Shown here one piece after another: positions 16,249 to 25,989 of a stretch of 64,000 bases of DNA. The translations under genes were made by a program, and so were the position numbers. Where the stretch lies: positions 1 through 64,000 of the forward strand of contig CAMDTB010000008.1 of NCBI GenBank assembly GCA_945907245.1. The letters are read 5' to 3'. The DNA comes from Rhizobium sp. Q54. GTDB taxonomy: Bacteria > Pseudomonadota > Alphaproteobacteria > SMXS01. The notes beneath the pieces are model-generated. The model ran no database searches. It saw only the letters and a list, made by a program, of their open reading frames with translations, and was not told the DNA's origin. The number at the start of each line of letters is the position of its first letter. The first letter of the stretch is position 1.

Positions 16249-17571
16249 TCAGAAGATCAGCGTCCAGAACATCGCCAGCACAGCCACCGTCATGACTGCC
16301 GTCGCCAGCCAGCCCATGATCCGCAGATAGCGGGGCAACGTGAATCCTCCCATCACCGCCGGGCGGGCGCTCATGGCCATCATCACCGCCATGAGCGGCA
16401 CGGAAACCACGCCGTTGATGACCGCGGCCCAGAACAATCCCTTCATCGGATCGATCGGCAGCAGGTTGATACCGATGCCTAGCAATGTGGCCACCGCGAT
16501 GGTGCTGTAGAACGCCTTCGCCTCCCTGGGCTTGTAGCCAAGGCCGGTGGGCCATTGCCGCGCCTCGCCGACGGCATAGGCGGCGCTGCCGGCCAGCACC
16601 GGTATCGCCAGCATCCCGGTGCCGACGATGCCGAGCGCGAACACGGCCGACGCGAAGGGACCGGCGATCGGCCGCAGAGCCTCGGCCGCCTCGGCGGACG
16701 TCCCGATGTCGGTGATGCCGTGGACGTGCAGCGTCGACGCCGTGGTGACGAGGATGAAAAAGGCGATGAGGTGCGAATAGCCCATGCCCGCATAGGTGTC
16801 GATACGGATGCGGCGGAGTTCGTCTTCCGCGCCGTCGGCCGACTCGATCAGCGGCTTGGCGTCTGGATTGACCCGTTCGTCCTCGGCTTCCTCGGACGAT
16901 TGCCAGAAGAACATGTAAGGGCTGATGCTGGTGCCCAGCACCGCGACGAATCCGACGATGTAGGCCTGCTCCCAGGTGATGGTCGGTACCAGCGTATGAA
17001 AGGCGACCTGCCCCCAGGGTACATGCACCGCAAGGACGGTGGCGACGTAGGCCAGCAGGGAAAGCGTCGTCCATTTCAGGATGGCCACATAGCGGGCATA
17101 GCTGAGGAAAACTTCCAGCCAGACGCAGGTCACCGCGAACGCCACCACATAGACCAGCGCCGGACCGCCGATCAGCAGCTTCACCGCATCGGCCATGGCG
17201 GCCAGGTCGGCACCGATGTTGATGACGTTGGCGACCACTAGTAACCCGACGATCAATCTCAGGAGCGATGCCGGGTAGAACTGGCGGATGTTGCCGGCGA
17301 TGCCTTTACCGGTCACGCGCCCGATGCGGGCGCTGATCTCCTGAACCGCCGCCAGGAGCGGATAGCTGAACGGCAAGCTCCACGCCAGGCCGTAGCCATA
17401 CTGGGCGCCGACCTGGGAATAGGTGGCGATGCCGCTCGGATCGTCGTCCGACGCGCCGGTGATCAGGCCAGGACCGAGCAGCTGCCAGAAGCGGCGGGGT
17501 CGACGGACCGCGGGGTCGGGCCGCAGGTGCGCGGGATCCGCCGTCATCGGGTCGCGGGGTTTGTCGTCCAT
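16249..17571 (-). CDS. NRAMP-related divalent metal transporter with variant motifs
   Basis: A 440-residue membrane carrier of the NRAMP/SLC11 family with about eleven helices. The TM1 metal motif DPGN reads DPSG (ASDDDPSGIATYSQ). The TM6 metal motif, usually MPHN, reads SPYM (GTSISPYMFFWQSSE). So the Asn, Met and His used by Mn/Fe transporters are absent, as in NRAMP-related magnesium carriers and other divergent clades. Ion specificity is open: Mg or Mn are guesses. A hydrophilic loop EEAEDERVNPDAK follows TM6. It stands alone. Confidence 0.85.
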   Translation of the reverse strand: MDDKPRDPMTADPAHLRPDPAVRRPRRFWQLLGPGLITGASDDDPSGIATYSQVGAQYGYGLAWSLPFSYPLLAAVQEISARIGRVTGKGIAGNIRQFYPASLLRLIVGLLVVANVINIGADLAAMADAVKLLIGGPALVYVVAFAVTCVWLEVFLSYARYVAILKWTTLSLLAYVATVLAVHVPWGQVAFHTLVPTITWEQAYIVGFVAVLGTSISPYMFFWQSSEEAEDERVNPDAKPLIESADGAEDELRRIRIDTYAGMGYSHLIAFFILVTTASTLHVHGITDIGTSAEAAEALRPIAGPFASAVFALGIVGTGMLAIPVLAGSAAYAVGEARQWPTGLGYKPREAKAFYSTIAVATLLGIGINLLPIDPMKGLFWAAVINGVVSVPLMAVMMAMSARPAVMGGFTLPRYLRIMGWLATAVMTVAVLAMFWTLIF

Positions 17572-17667
17572 GTCCAGAATTATCCCTGCGCCCGAAAGGG
17601 CGGCAGGCAGAAGATCAACGCAGCAGCCGCCTAACGCAAGCAGCGATAGTTGCCTTGACGCATCGAC

Positions 17668-19041
17668 CTAGACCGGCGGCTTCTTTCGCCGGACGTTGCC
17701 CATGATCACCCAGACCGCGAAGCCCTTGATGACGATGGCGACGAGGAACATCACCGTATAGGACGTGGCCTCGGCGAGCGCGCCGCCCAGGATCGGGCCG
17801 GCGGCGAACATGGCCGAGGCGACCATGCTGGCCAGCGCGATCATCATCGGCTGGTCGTCGCGCGAGCCGTATTCCAGCAGCAGGTTCTGCCCCGCGATCT
17901 GCAGGCCGCCGATGCCCACGCCCAGGCCGCTGAACACGATGGCCAGCCAGAAGAGACTGGTCGGCGCGATCAGCAGGATCAGCAGGAATACCCCCCACAC
18001 GGCGATGGATCCGGCGAAGGTCCAGGAATTGCCGAAGCGGTCGCCGAGGATGCCCCAGATCGGCGCAACGAACGTGGGCAGGAGCATGAACGAGATGGTC
18101 AGCACGCCCAGGCCATATCCGCCCAGCACCTGCCCCGAAGCGTCGAGCTCGTGCTTGACGTGCAGGATGTAGAACGGCGCGGCGGCGATGGCGAGCGAGG
18201 CCAGCGTGCTGCCGACCAGGTAGCGCTGGAACCCCGGCGTGCGCGTTTGCCGCGGCAAATCCTTCAGCCTCTGCATCAGCGGCGCCGGCGCCTGCACGTT
18301 GGGCGGCTCGGGCTCGCGGATCTGCTTCAGGCCCAGGAGTCCGATGGCGGTGAGGATGAATGCCAGGAAGAAGGTGCTGGCATAGCCGTTCCCGAGCAGA
18401 TTGTGCTCGATGAAATAGCCGCCGCCCATATAGGCGACCGCGGCCGCGACGATGCCGGCGAAGAAATTGCGAAAGCCCATCAGCCGCCCTCGGACGGCGA
18501 CCGGAATCAGCTTCGACACGGTGAACTGGAACGCCACCGACTGCATGCCGTTGAACGCGCCGAACAGCAGCAGGCACAGGCCGATCGTCCACAGCGCGAA
18601 GGTCTCGTCGGGTACGAAGCTGGGCACCTTGTAACCGAACAACGTCAGCCCGGTCACGCCGAAGCCGGCGATGGCGATGCCGAGCACGGCGACGCGCATG
18701 GCGCCGCCCACCCACATGAAGATCGGCACCACCCTCTTGCGATGCGAGATCATGTTGCCGCCGGGCAGCGAGGCCAGCGTCGCGCCGATATGCTGGGCGG
18801 CCAGCACCAGGCCGACGGCGGTCGGTGAGTTCGACAGGACGAAGAGATAGGCGGGGAGGAAGGTGGGCGCCTGCAGCAGCCTGAAACCGGTCATGCCGAA
18901 GACACCGTGCAGCAACAGCGCGAAATAGTTTCGCTTGAGGTGCCGGTTTACCTCGACGTTGAAGGCCTCTTCCGCGGCGCGCTGAAGATCGGCGTCATCC
19001 GTGCCGGCCTGCACCTGCTCCTCGCCCCGTGACTCGAGCAC
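17668..19041 (-). CDS. MFS transporter
   Basis: A 457-residue major facilitator with about twelve helices. An N-terminal hydrophilic stretch of about 35 residues precedes the first helix (NYFALLLHGVFGMTGF). The inter-helix loop GNMISHRKRVVPIF stands where MFS proteins carry their signature loop. The substrate is unknown. The start is a GTG (VLESRGEE) nine bases after GGGAA; an internal start is possible because the first 30 residues are not membrane. It is divergent from the Bcr/CflA gene with a 90-base shared upstream region. Confidence 0.82.
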   Translation of the reverse strand: MLESRGEEQVQAGTDDADLQRAAEEAFNVEVNRHLKRNYFALLLHGVFGMTGFRLLQAPTFLPAYLFVLSNSPTAVGLVLAAQHIGATLASLPGGNMISHRKRVVPIFMWVGGAMRVAVLGIAIAGFGVTGLTLFGYKVPSFVPDETFALWTIGLCLLLFGAFNGMQSVAFQFTVSKLIPVAVRGRLMGFRNFFAGIVAAAVAYMGGGYFIEHNLLGNGYASTFFLAFILTAIGLLGLKQIREPEPPNVQAPAPLMQRLKDLPRQTRTPGFQRYLVGSTLASLAIAAAPFYILHVKHELDASGQVLGGYGLGVLTISFMLLPTFVAPIWGILGDRFGNSWTFAGSIAVWGVFLLILLIAPTSLFWLAIVFSGLGVGIGGLQIAGQNLLLEYGSRDDQPMMIALASMVASAMFAAGPILGGALAEATSYTVMFLVAIVIKGFAVWVIMGNVRRKKPPV

Positions 19042-19131
19042 CCGCGAAATTCCCGAACTGGCCGCCTTCGTTGTATGCAGCGGCTTATGGATCGCTTACT
19101 TATCGCACAAACCGTTCTCGAGTAAGCCTGA

Positions 19132-20358
19132 ATGTCCACCGAAACCGTCCCGGCAGCCCGGCGCCCTACGCCGGGCGTAAGGTTGACCTTGATGCTGGGG
19201 TCGCTGACCGCATTCGGTCCCATGGCGATCGACATGTACCTGCCGGCCATGCCGGCGATTGCCGCCGACCTGCACACCGATCCCGCCAGCGCGCAGCAGA
19301 CCATGTCCGTGTTCCTGATCGGCATGGCGCTTGGGCAGCTCCTTTATGGACCAATTTCCGACCGTGTCGGGCGACGGCCGCCGCTGATGATCGGCATCGC
19401 CGTGTTCATTGTCATGAGCATCGGCTGCGCCTTCGCCCAGACCATCGGCTCGCTGATCGTGATGCGGTTCCTGCAGGCACTGGGCGCCTGTGTCGGCCAG
19501 GTGCTGGCCCGCGCCGTGGTCACCGACGTCTACGACCGGCGCGAGGCGCCGCGGATGTTCTCGCTGCTGATGCTGGTGATGGGCCTGGCGCCGATCCTGG
19601 CGCCGATCGCCGGCGGCTGGGTGCTGGCGGTCGCCGACTGGCAGGCCATCTTCCTGGCGCTCGCCGTGTTCGGGGTGCTCGTCGGCGGGCTGGTGTTCTT
19701 CCGCCTGCCCGAATCCCGGTCCGAGCAGGTGGCCGCCCACGCCAGGACCGAGTCGCCGTTCCAGGGCATCACGGCGGTCGCCCGCAACCGGCACATCGTC
19801 GGCTATGCGATCGCCGGCGGCATGGGCACCGCGTCCATGTTCACCTACATCACCTGCGTGCCGGACCTGCTGATCGAGCACTACGGCATATCGCCCGAGC
19901 ACTTCGGCTGGTTCTTCGGCATCAATGCCGCCGGCCTGATCGCCGGGTCGCAGATCAACCGCCATCTGCTGAAGCGCCGCACCAGCCACGACCTGCTGAA
20001 GATTGCGCTCGCCATCGGCCTGGGACTGACGCTGATCCTGCTGGTATCGGCGCTGACCGGCATCGGCGGCCTGCCCGGCCTGCTGATCCCGCTGTTCCTG
20101 GTGATCACCTGCATGGGCTTCGTGCTGCCCAATGGCGGCGCCTCGGCCATGGTGATCGACCTGAAGCGCGCCGGTAGCACCTCGGCGTTCACCGGCAGCA
20201 TGTCATTCGCGCTGGGCGCCAGCGGCTCGGCCATCGCCGGCCTGCTCTACGACGGCTCGCCGATGCCCATGGCCGTGGTGATGACGGCCGCGCTCACCCT
20301 GGGCGTGCTGGTGCTGAAATTCGTGGTCGGCAAGCCGCCGGCGCTGTTGGCCGACTAA
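19132..20358 (+). CDS. Bcr/CflA-family multidrug efflux MFS transporter
   Basis: A 408-residue drug:H+ antiporter of the 12-helix DHA1 Bcr/CflA type. Recognisable text: FGPMAIDMYLPAMPAIAADL in TM1, the motif GQLLYGPISDRVGRRPPL between TM2 and TM3, and motif C-like GLAPILAPIAGGW in TM5. It sits in the inner membrane; chloramphenicol/bicyclomycin-type substrates are inferred only from the family. The start MSTETVP has a weak ribosome site. It ends four bases into the convergent VOC gene. Confidence 0.88.
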   Translation: MSTETVPAARRPTPGVRLTLMLGSLTAFGPMAIDMYLPAMPAIAADLHTDPASAQQTMSVFLIGMALGQLLYGPISDRVGRRPPLMIGIAVFIVMSIGCAFAQTIGSLIVMRFLQALGACVGQVLARAVVTDVYDRREAPRMFSLLMLVMGLAPILAPIAGGWVLAVADWQAIFLALAVFGVLVGGLVFFRLPESRSEQVAAHARTESPFQGITAVARNRHIVGYAIAGGMGTASMFTYITCVPDLLIEHYGISPEHFGWFFGINAAGLIAGSQINRHLLKRRTSHDLLKIALAIGLGLTLILLVSALTGIGGLPGLLIPLFLVITCMGFVLPNGGASAMVIDLKRAGSTSAFTGSMSFALGASGSAIAGLLYDGSPMPMAVVMTAALTLGVLVLKFVVGKPPALLAD

Positions 20359-20888
20359 CCGCGGCCCCACGACGGCGGGCGGACCGGATCGGTCTTGCCG
20401 TCCCATGTTTCCGACGCATTCTTGATGACATCGAACATCTCGATGTGCAGCGGATCGGTCGGCATCAGCTGGATCATCACGCCCGGCGCGTCGAGCAGGT
20501 CGATATAGGCGTGCGAATTGATGTAGCGGTGGCCAACCACATAGTTGACGCCGTCTTCCTTCAGCGACCTCAGCTTGCCGTCCACGTCGTCGCACCACAC
20601 GGCAAGATGCTGCAGGCCGCCTTCCGGGTTCTGCTTCAGGTAGTCGCCGTAGATGGTCGGGCCACAGTCGTCATAGGGCGCGATCAACTCGATCTGCTGG
20701 TCGCCCGAATAGGCGAAGGCCGCCTGGATGTGGCAGTCCATGCGCTCGCCGTAATGCTCGGCGGGCAGCTTGATGTCCTCGATCAGGTAGAAGGGGCCGA
20801 CGCCGCGCGCCAGCCAGTGTTCGATGCCCTTCTGCATGTCGGGCACCACGTAGCCCTGCTGCACCACAGGACCGAAGATCTTGCTCAT
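20355..20888 (-). CDS. VOC-family protein (paralogue A)
   Basis: A 177-residue single-chain VOC protein beginning MSKIFGPVVQQGYVVPDMQ. It shares length and most of its sequence with the VOC protein at 25.4 kb, including WLARGVGPFY, SGDQQIELIAP, NPEGG-QHLAVWCDDVD and GVMIQLMP. Similar proteins are often annotated as methylmalonyl-CoA epimerase-like or glyoxalase; the reaction is unknown. The start follows GGGGAGAG; the 188-residue track ORF is too long. Confidence 0.84.
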   Translation of the reverse strand: MSKIFGPVVQQGYVVPDMQKGIEHWLARGVGPFYLIEDIKLPAEHYGERMDCHIQAAFAYSGDQQIELIAPYDDCGPTIYGDYLKQNPEGGLQHLAVWCDDVDGKLRSLKEDGVNYVVGHRYINSHAYIDLLDAPGVMIQLMPTDPLHIEMFDVIKNASETWDGKTDPVRPPSWGRG

Positions 20889-20996
20889 GTCGCTCTCCCC
20901 GTTTGACGTGGGGTAAGCCAAGCACTTTCCGGGGACGCTGTCACGCGAGACTGTGGGCGAGCATTGAGCCCGTTTGTTTCATCAATGAAAACCGTC

Positions 20997-21089
20997 GTGA
21001 TTCTGCGAGCATCGCGAAGCAGTCCAGCCCAGCCGCTCCACACCCATCAACGGCACGGCTGGGCTGCTTCGCTTCGCTCGCAGAATCAC
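20997..21089. repeat. Palindromic intergenic repeat, family R, copy 1
   Basis: A 93-base element with long inverted arms, gattctgcgagc at the left and gctcgcagaatc at the right, plus a GCGAAGCAG / CTGCTTCGC inner stem. It belongs to the same family as 39801-39889 and 46501-46592. Core text of the 'gcgagc...cgaagc..tccag' type is a common dispersed repeat of Proteobacteria. It lies between two minus-strand genes and could fold into a very stable hairpin in the RNA. Confidence 0.8.
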
Positions 21090-21105
21090 CGAAGGAAAAG
21101 GAGAA

Positions 21106-24100
21106 CTAGGCCTGCCGCTGCATGGCCTCAAGCTGGCGCTCCACCGCGTGCGGCGAGCGGGTGTAGGGCGCCAGCAGCCGGTAGAACACCGGCACCACGA
21201 CCAGGGTCAGCACCGTCGAGACCAGCACGCCGGAGCAGATGACGATGCCCAGGGTGACGCGGCTTTCGGCGCCGGCGCCCGACGCCACCGCCAGCGGCAG
21301 CGCGCCGATGGCAAGCGCCAGGCTGGTCATGATGATCGGCCGCAGGCGGATGTGGCAGGCCTCGAGGATCGCCTCGTCGATGCTGCGGCCCTCGTCGCGG
21401 AGCTGGTTGGCGAATTCCACGATCAGGATGCCGTTCTTCGCCGCGATGCCGACCAGGATGATGATACCGACCTGGCTGTAGATGTTGAGCGTGCTGCCAA
21501 AAATCCATAGGCCCAGCACCGCGCCCAGGATGGCGAGCGGCACCGACAGCATGATCACGAAGGGGTGGATGAAGCTCTCGAACTGGGCGGCCAGCACCAG
21601 GAACACCACCAGCAGGGCGATGAAGAAGGTGAAGATCACCGCGCCCGAGGAGTCCTTGAATTCCAGCGACTCGCCCTTGTAGCCGATCCGCGCGGTGCCC
21701 GGCAGTTCGGTCCTGGCGGTGTTCTCCAGGAAGGTCAGCGCCTCGCCGAGCGGATAGCCCTGTACCAGGCTCGCCGAGATGGTGATGGCGCGCATGCGGT
21801 TGTAGCGGTTGAGCTCCTTGGCGTCGGCGCGCTCCTCGAGCCGGACAAGGTTGGACAGCGGGATCAGCGCGCCGGTGGTGCGTGACCGGACATAGATGTT
21901 CGACAGGTCCGTCGGGCTCTCTCGGTCCGACCGCTGGGCCTGGATGATGACGTAATACTCCTCGCCCTCGCGGGCGAAGGTGTTGACCTTGCGCGATCCG
22001 ATCATGCTTTCCAGCGTCGCGCCCACTTCCTCTGCCGGCACGCCCAGGTCGGCGGCGCGGTCGCGGTCGAGGATCACCTTCATCTGCGGCCGGGTTTCCT
22101 TGTAGTCGACATCGACGCCGATCAGGTTCGGGTTGGCGCGAATCTTCTCCAGCATGATCTCGCGGTAGCGGGCCAGTTCCTCGAAGGTGCTGGCGCCGAT
22201 CACGAACTGCACCGTCTGGCCGCGTGCGTTGCTGATGCCCTGGCGCATCATCAGGTAGAGCTGGATGCCCGGCATGGTGGCGGCGAACTTGCCGCGGATT
22301 TCGTTCATCACCTCGAAGGTGTCGCGGTCGCGGTCGGCCCAGTCGCTCAGCACCATCATGCCCGAGCCTGTGTCGAACGCCGTCAGACCGCCATAGGACG
22401 GCGCCCGCAGCATGACGCGCCGGCCCTCGCCGCTTTCCACATAGGGCAGCAGCTTGGCCTCGATCTTCTCCATCTGCGCCTTGCTGTAGTCGAATCCGGC
22501 GCCCTGCGGACCCTGGAACGTCAGATAGAACGCGCCCCGGTCTTCGGGCGGCACCAGCTCTTCCTTGACCTGGCTGCCGATGAGCACGATCAGCGCGAAC
22601 ACCGCGACGACCACGCCGCCGATGATCACCGGCAGCTTGATCGCCCGCTGGAGGAAGCTGGTGTAGCGGTCGGCGAGCCAATCCATCCTGTCATCGACGA
22701 AGGCCTGCAGCCTGCCTTTCTTCTCGCCCATGGGCTTCAGCAGCTTGGACGACAGCATGACGCTGAACGTCAGCGCGACCAGCGCCGAAAACGCCACCGC
22801 CGAGGCGACCGCAACACCCAGTTCGGCGAACAGGCGGCCCACATTGCCTTCGAGGAAGATGATCGGCACGAACACCGAGATCAGCACCGCCGTGGTCGCC
22901 AGCACGGCGAAACCCACCTGCCGGGCGCCCTTGTAGGCCGCGACCAGCGGCGACTCGCCTTTCTGCACCCGGCGATAGATGTTCTCTAGCACCACGATGG
23001 CGTCGTCGACGACGAGGCCGATGGAGAGCACCAGCGCCAGCAGGGTGAGCAGGTTGATCGAATAGCCGAACGCGTAGAGCACGCTGAAGCTGGCGATCAG
23101 GCTCACCGGCACGGTCACCGTCGGGATAATCGTCGCGCGGATACTGCCGAGGAACAGATAGATGACGCCGACCACCAGCAGCACGGCGATCGCCAGGGTC
23201 ACGTAGACCTCGTGAATCGCCTCCTTGATGAACACTGAGCCGTCATAGGTGTAATGCAGCGAGGTGCCGGCCGGCAGCGTCGGGTTGATCTGCTGGATCA
23301 TGGCGTTCGCCGCGTCGGCCACTTCCAGTGTGTTGGCCCGCGACTGGCGGACGACGCCGAGGCCGATCTGGGTCTCGCCATTGCCCTTGAAGAAGATTCG
23401 CGGCTCCTCGGAACTCAGCTCGATCCGCGCGACTTCGCCCAGACGGACCATGTGGCCATCCGAAGTCTTCGCGATCACCAGCTTGGCGAAGTCGGTTTCC
23501 GTGCTGTAGGCGCGTTCCAGCCGCAGCGTGTAGTCGCGGTCGGTTGATTCAAGCGCGCCGGCCGGCAACTCCAGGTTCTGCGTGCGCAGCGCCTTCTCGA
23601 TGTCCGCCGCGGTGAGTTGGCGGGCGGCCAGCGCCACCCGGTCGACCCAGATCCGCATGGCGTAGCGCTGCTCGCCGCCGATGATCACGCGGGCGACGCC
23701 GTCCACCGACGACAGCTGGTCGACGATGTAGCGGTCGGCATAGTCGGACATCTGGGTGACGTCCATGACCGTGCTGGACAGATTGTACCAGACGATCGGA
23801 TCCTCGTCGGAATCGACCTTGAAGATCTCCGGCGCGTCCACCTCGTCGGGCAGTTCCTCGACCACGCGGGAGACGCGGTCGCGCACGTCGTTGGCGGCCG
23901 CGTCCACGTCCCGGTCCAGGTCGAACTCCATGACCACCGTGGACATGCCGTCGTTGCTCTTGGACGAAACCCAGCGCACCCCCTCGATACCGGCGACCTG
24001 GTCCTCGATCAGCTTGGTGACGCGGGCCTCGACGGTGGCGGCCGACGCGCCCCTGTAGACGGTATTGACCGACACCACCGGCGGATCGATGTCCGGATAT

Positions 24101-24207
24101 TCGCGCACCGGCAGGCGCTCGATGGCCACCAGGCCGAACGACAGCAACAGCAAGCTGACCACGGTCGCGAAGACCGGCCGCTTGACCGAGATGTCGGACA
24201 GCATCAT
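21106..24207 (-). CDS. RND efflux pump inner-membrane subunit (HAE1 family)
   Basis: A 1033-residue RND permease, full length for AcrB/MexB-type pumps. It opens MMLSDISVKRPVFATVVSLLLL, has the two large periplasmic loops with PVREYPDIDPPVVSV, and carries the TM4 proton-relay aspartates in SIGLVVDDAIVVLENIYRR. It works as a trimer with a periplasmic adaptor and an outer-membrane TolC-like channel. The adaptor gene lies three bases upstream; no channel gene or TetR regulator is adjacent, so the pump likely borrows a TolC encoded elsewhere. Substrates unknown. Confidence 0.93.
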   Translation of the reverse strand: MMLSDISVKRPVFATVVSLLLLSFGLVAIERLPVREYPDIDPPVVSVNTVYRGASAATVEARVTKLIEDQVAGIEGVRWVSSKSNDGMSTVVMEFDLDRDVDAAANDVRDRVSRVVEELPDEVDAPEIFKVDSDEDPIVWYNLSSTVMDVTQMSDYADRYIVDQLSSVDGVARVIIGGEQRYAMRIWVDRVALAARQLTAADIEKALRTQNLELPAGALESTDRDYTLRLERAYSTETDFAKLVIAKTSDGHMVRLGEVARIELSSEEPRIFFKGNGETQIGLGVVRQSRANTLEVADAANAMIQQINPTLPAGTSLHYTYDGSVFIKEAIHEVYVTLAIAVLLVVGVIYLFLGSIRATIIPTVTVPVSLIASFSVLYAFGYSINLLTLLALVLSIGLVVDDAIVVLENIYRRVQKGESPLVAAYKGARQVGFAVLATTAVLISVFVPIIFLEGNVGRLFAELGVAVASAVAFSALVALTFSVMLSSKLLKPMGEKKGRLQAFVDDRMDWLADRYTSFLQRAIKLPVIIGGVVVAVFALIVLIGSQVKEELVPPEDRGAFYLTFQGPQGAGFDYSKAQMEKIEAKLLPYVESGEGRRVMLRAPSYGGLTAFDTGSGMMVLSDWADRDRDTFEVMNEIRGKFAATMPGIQLYLMMRQGISNARGQTVQFVIGASTFEELARYREIMLEKIRANPNLIGVDVDYKETRPQMKVILDRDRAADLGVPAEEVGATLESMIGSRKVNTFAREGEEYYVIIQAQRSDRESPTDLSNIYVRSRTTGALIPLSNLVRLEERADAKELNRYNRMRAITISASLVQGYPLGEALTFLENTARTELPGTARIGYKGESLEFKDSSGAVIFTFFIALLVVFLVLAAQFESFIHPFVIMLSVPLAILGAVLGLWIFGSTLNIYSQVGIIILVGIAAKNGILIVEFANQLRDEGRSIDEAILEACHIRLRPIIMTSLALAIGALPLAVASGAGAESRVTLGIVICSGVLVSTVLTLVVVPVFYRLLAPYTRSPHAVERQLEAMQRQA

Positions 24208-24210
24208 GGC

Positions 24211-25278
24211 TCAGGCGCCTCCGCTTTCGCCATCGGGCAGCTTGTGCTCGCCGATGCTCTGGACGGTGGCGCCGGGAATCATCCGGCCGACGCCCTCGAC
24301 CACCACCTTCTCGCCCTGCTGCAGGCCGGTCAGCACTTCCGCCGCGCCGGGACGCCGGCGGCCTATGGTCACCTCGCGCTGGACGACCGAGCCGCCTTGT
24401 TCGATCACCCAGACGAACTGACGCGTGTCGCGCGGCATCAGGGCGCCTTCCGGGACCAGCAGGACAGTGCTGCGCGACCGGATCACCTCGACGGTCGCCA
24501 GCATGCCGGGACGCAGAGCGCCATCCGGATTGGGGATCAGCGCGCGCACCGAAATGGCGCGGGAGATCGGATCGACCCGGGCGTCGATGGTCTCGACGGT
24601 GCCCTTGAACGCGCGGCCCGGGTAGGCGGCGGTGCGCGCATCGACGTCCTGGCCCGTCGAGACCGCGCCCAAGAACGTCTCGGGCACCGAAAAATCCAGC
24701 TTCACCGGATCGATGTCGTCGAGGGTCGCCACCACCGTTCCCGGCGTCACCAGCGTGCCGGGGCTGACCTGGCGGAACCCGAGCACGCCCGAGAACGGCG
24801 CCCGCAGCACCCTGTCGGACATGCGCGCCTCCACCGCCCGGGCGCGGGCGCGGGCGCTGTCGACGGCGCGCGCCTGCTCATCGAGTCGCGCCTTGGTGGC
24901 ATAGCCCTTGCCCGACAGCTCCTGCACCCGCTCGAGTTGCTGCTCGGCCTCGCGCTGGGTCGCGCGGGCTTCGGCGAGCATGGCACCCTCTTCCTCGTTG
25001 GTGAACTCGATCAGCACCTGGCCCTGGGTCGCCGCCTGGCCATCCTCGAAATGCACGCGGGCGACCTTTTCGGTCACCTTGGCCGACAGGGTGACGGATT
25101 CATTGGCGTGCAACGTGCCGATCGCCTCGATCCGCTCGACGAACTCGCCAGGCTGGATGGTGTAGGAGACAACGGGGACCGGCTGCGGCGCGGGCATCTT
25201 CTGCGATGCGGAATCGCAGGCGCCCAGCGTCAGGCACAGGCCCACCAACCACCACTTGCCTCTCACCGCATCCCCCAC
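24211..25278 (-). CDS. RND efflux periplasmic adaptor (membrane fusion) lipoprotein
   Basis: A 355-residue membrane fusion protein. The signal peptide ends in lipobox TLGAC (Cys about 21), so it is anchored to the inner membrane. Order: barrel/lipoyl half ESVTLSAKVTEKVARV with EDGQAATQGQVLIE, an alpha-hairpin (EAEQQLERVQELSGKG), the second lipoyl half APFSGVLGFRQVSPGTLV, then beta-barrel domains. It couples the RND permease to an outer-membrane channel. Cotranscribed with the permease three bases downstream. Confidence 0.92.
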   Translation of the reverse strand: MGDAVRGKWWLVGLCLTLGACDSASQKMPAPQPVPVVSYTIQPGEFVERIEAIGTLHANESVTLSAKVTEKVARVHFEDGQAATQGQVLIEFTNEEEGAMLAEARATQREAEQQLERVQELSGKGYATKARLDEQARAVDSARARARAVEARMSDRVLRAPFSGVLGFRQVSPGTLVTPGTVVATLDDIDPVKLDFSVPETFLGAVSTGQDVDARTAAYPGRAFKGTVETIDARVDPISRAISVRALIPNPDGALRPGMLATVEVIRSRSTVLLVPEGALMPRDTRQFVWVIEQGGSVVQREVTIGRRRPGAAEVLTGLQQGEKVVVEGVGRMIPGATVQSIGEHKLPDGESGGA

Positions 25279-25377
25279 CGGCCCGACGGCCGTGTTTACC
25301 AGACGGACAATTACCTGCGCCCGTGCATAATTAAGTCCATAAGGATTGCCGGTTGCAAGGACTTGGTGAAAACGTTG

Positions 25378-25929
25378 TCAGTGAGCGTCCACGTCGACCG
25401 GATGGGTCCAGTCCATCACGCGAATGGGGTCGGTCCTTCCGTCCCATTTGGCCGATGCCGCGACGCCATTGTTGTAGAGATCCAGGTAGCGCTGGATCGT
25501 CGGCATGAGCTGGATCATCACCCCGGGCGAACCGGCCACGTCCAGATAGGCATGCGAGCCGGGATAGCGCTGGGCGACCACGAAATCCACGCCCGCCGCC
25601 TCGAGTTCGGCCAGCTTGGCGTCGACGTCATCGCACCACGCCGCCAGGTGCTGCATGCCGCCTTCCGGATTGGCCGCGAGGTAATCGCTGTAGATGTTGG
25701 GACCCGAGCCCTCCAGCGGCGCGATCAGCTCGATCTGCTGGTCGCCCGAGCAGGCGAAGGCAGCGGTGATATGGCAGACAGTAGGCTTGCCGTAATGCAG
25801 TCCGTCGATGGTGACGGCCGGGATCACGTACCAGGGACCGACGCCGCGCGCCAGCCAGTGCGCCATGCCCGCCTGCAGGTCGGGCACGATATAGCCCTGC
25901 TGGATCATCGGTCCGTAGATCTTGCTCAT
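25378..25929 (-). CDS. VOC-family protein (paralogue B)
   Basis: A 183-residue VOC protein starting MSKIYGPMIQQGYIVPDLQ, a clear paralogue of the protein at 20.4 kb. Conserved shared blocks are HWLARGVGP, SGDQQIELIAP, NPEGGMQHLAAWCDDVD, SHAYLD and GVMIQLMP. Both copies end with a WDG-TDP(I/V)R tail. The reaction is unknown. The start is the ATG after AAGGAGA; the track ORF is 15 residues too long. It lies upstream of, and reads toward, the RND pair on the same strand. Confidence 0.84.
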   Translation of the reverse strand: MSKIYGPMIQQGYIVPDLQAGMAHWLARGVGPWYVIPAVTIDGLHYGKPTVCHITAAFACSGDQQIELIAPLEGSGPNIYSDYLAANPEGGMQHLAAWCDDVDAKLAELEAAGVDFVVAQRYPGSHAYLDVAGSPGVMIQLMPTIQRYLDLYNNGVAASAKWDGRTDPIRVMDWTHPVDVDAH

Positions 25930-25989
25930 GGCGGTTCTCCTTTTCCCCGGCGGCGAGCCTAGTCTCCGCCGCACCCGAGAGGCAACCGG

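Noticed and set aside
23617-25962. 781-residue plus-strand ORF across the RND adaptor and VOC genes
   Set aside because: It crosses several clear minus-strand genes and a promoter gap with low-complexity His/Asp/Arg text.
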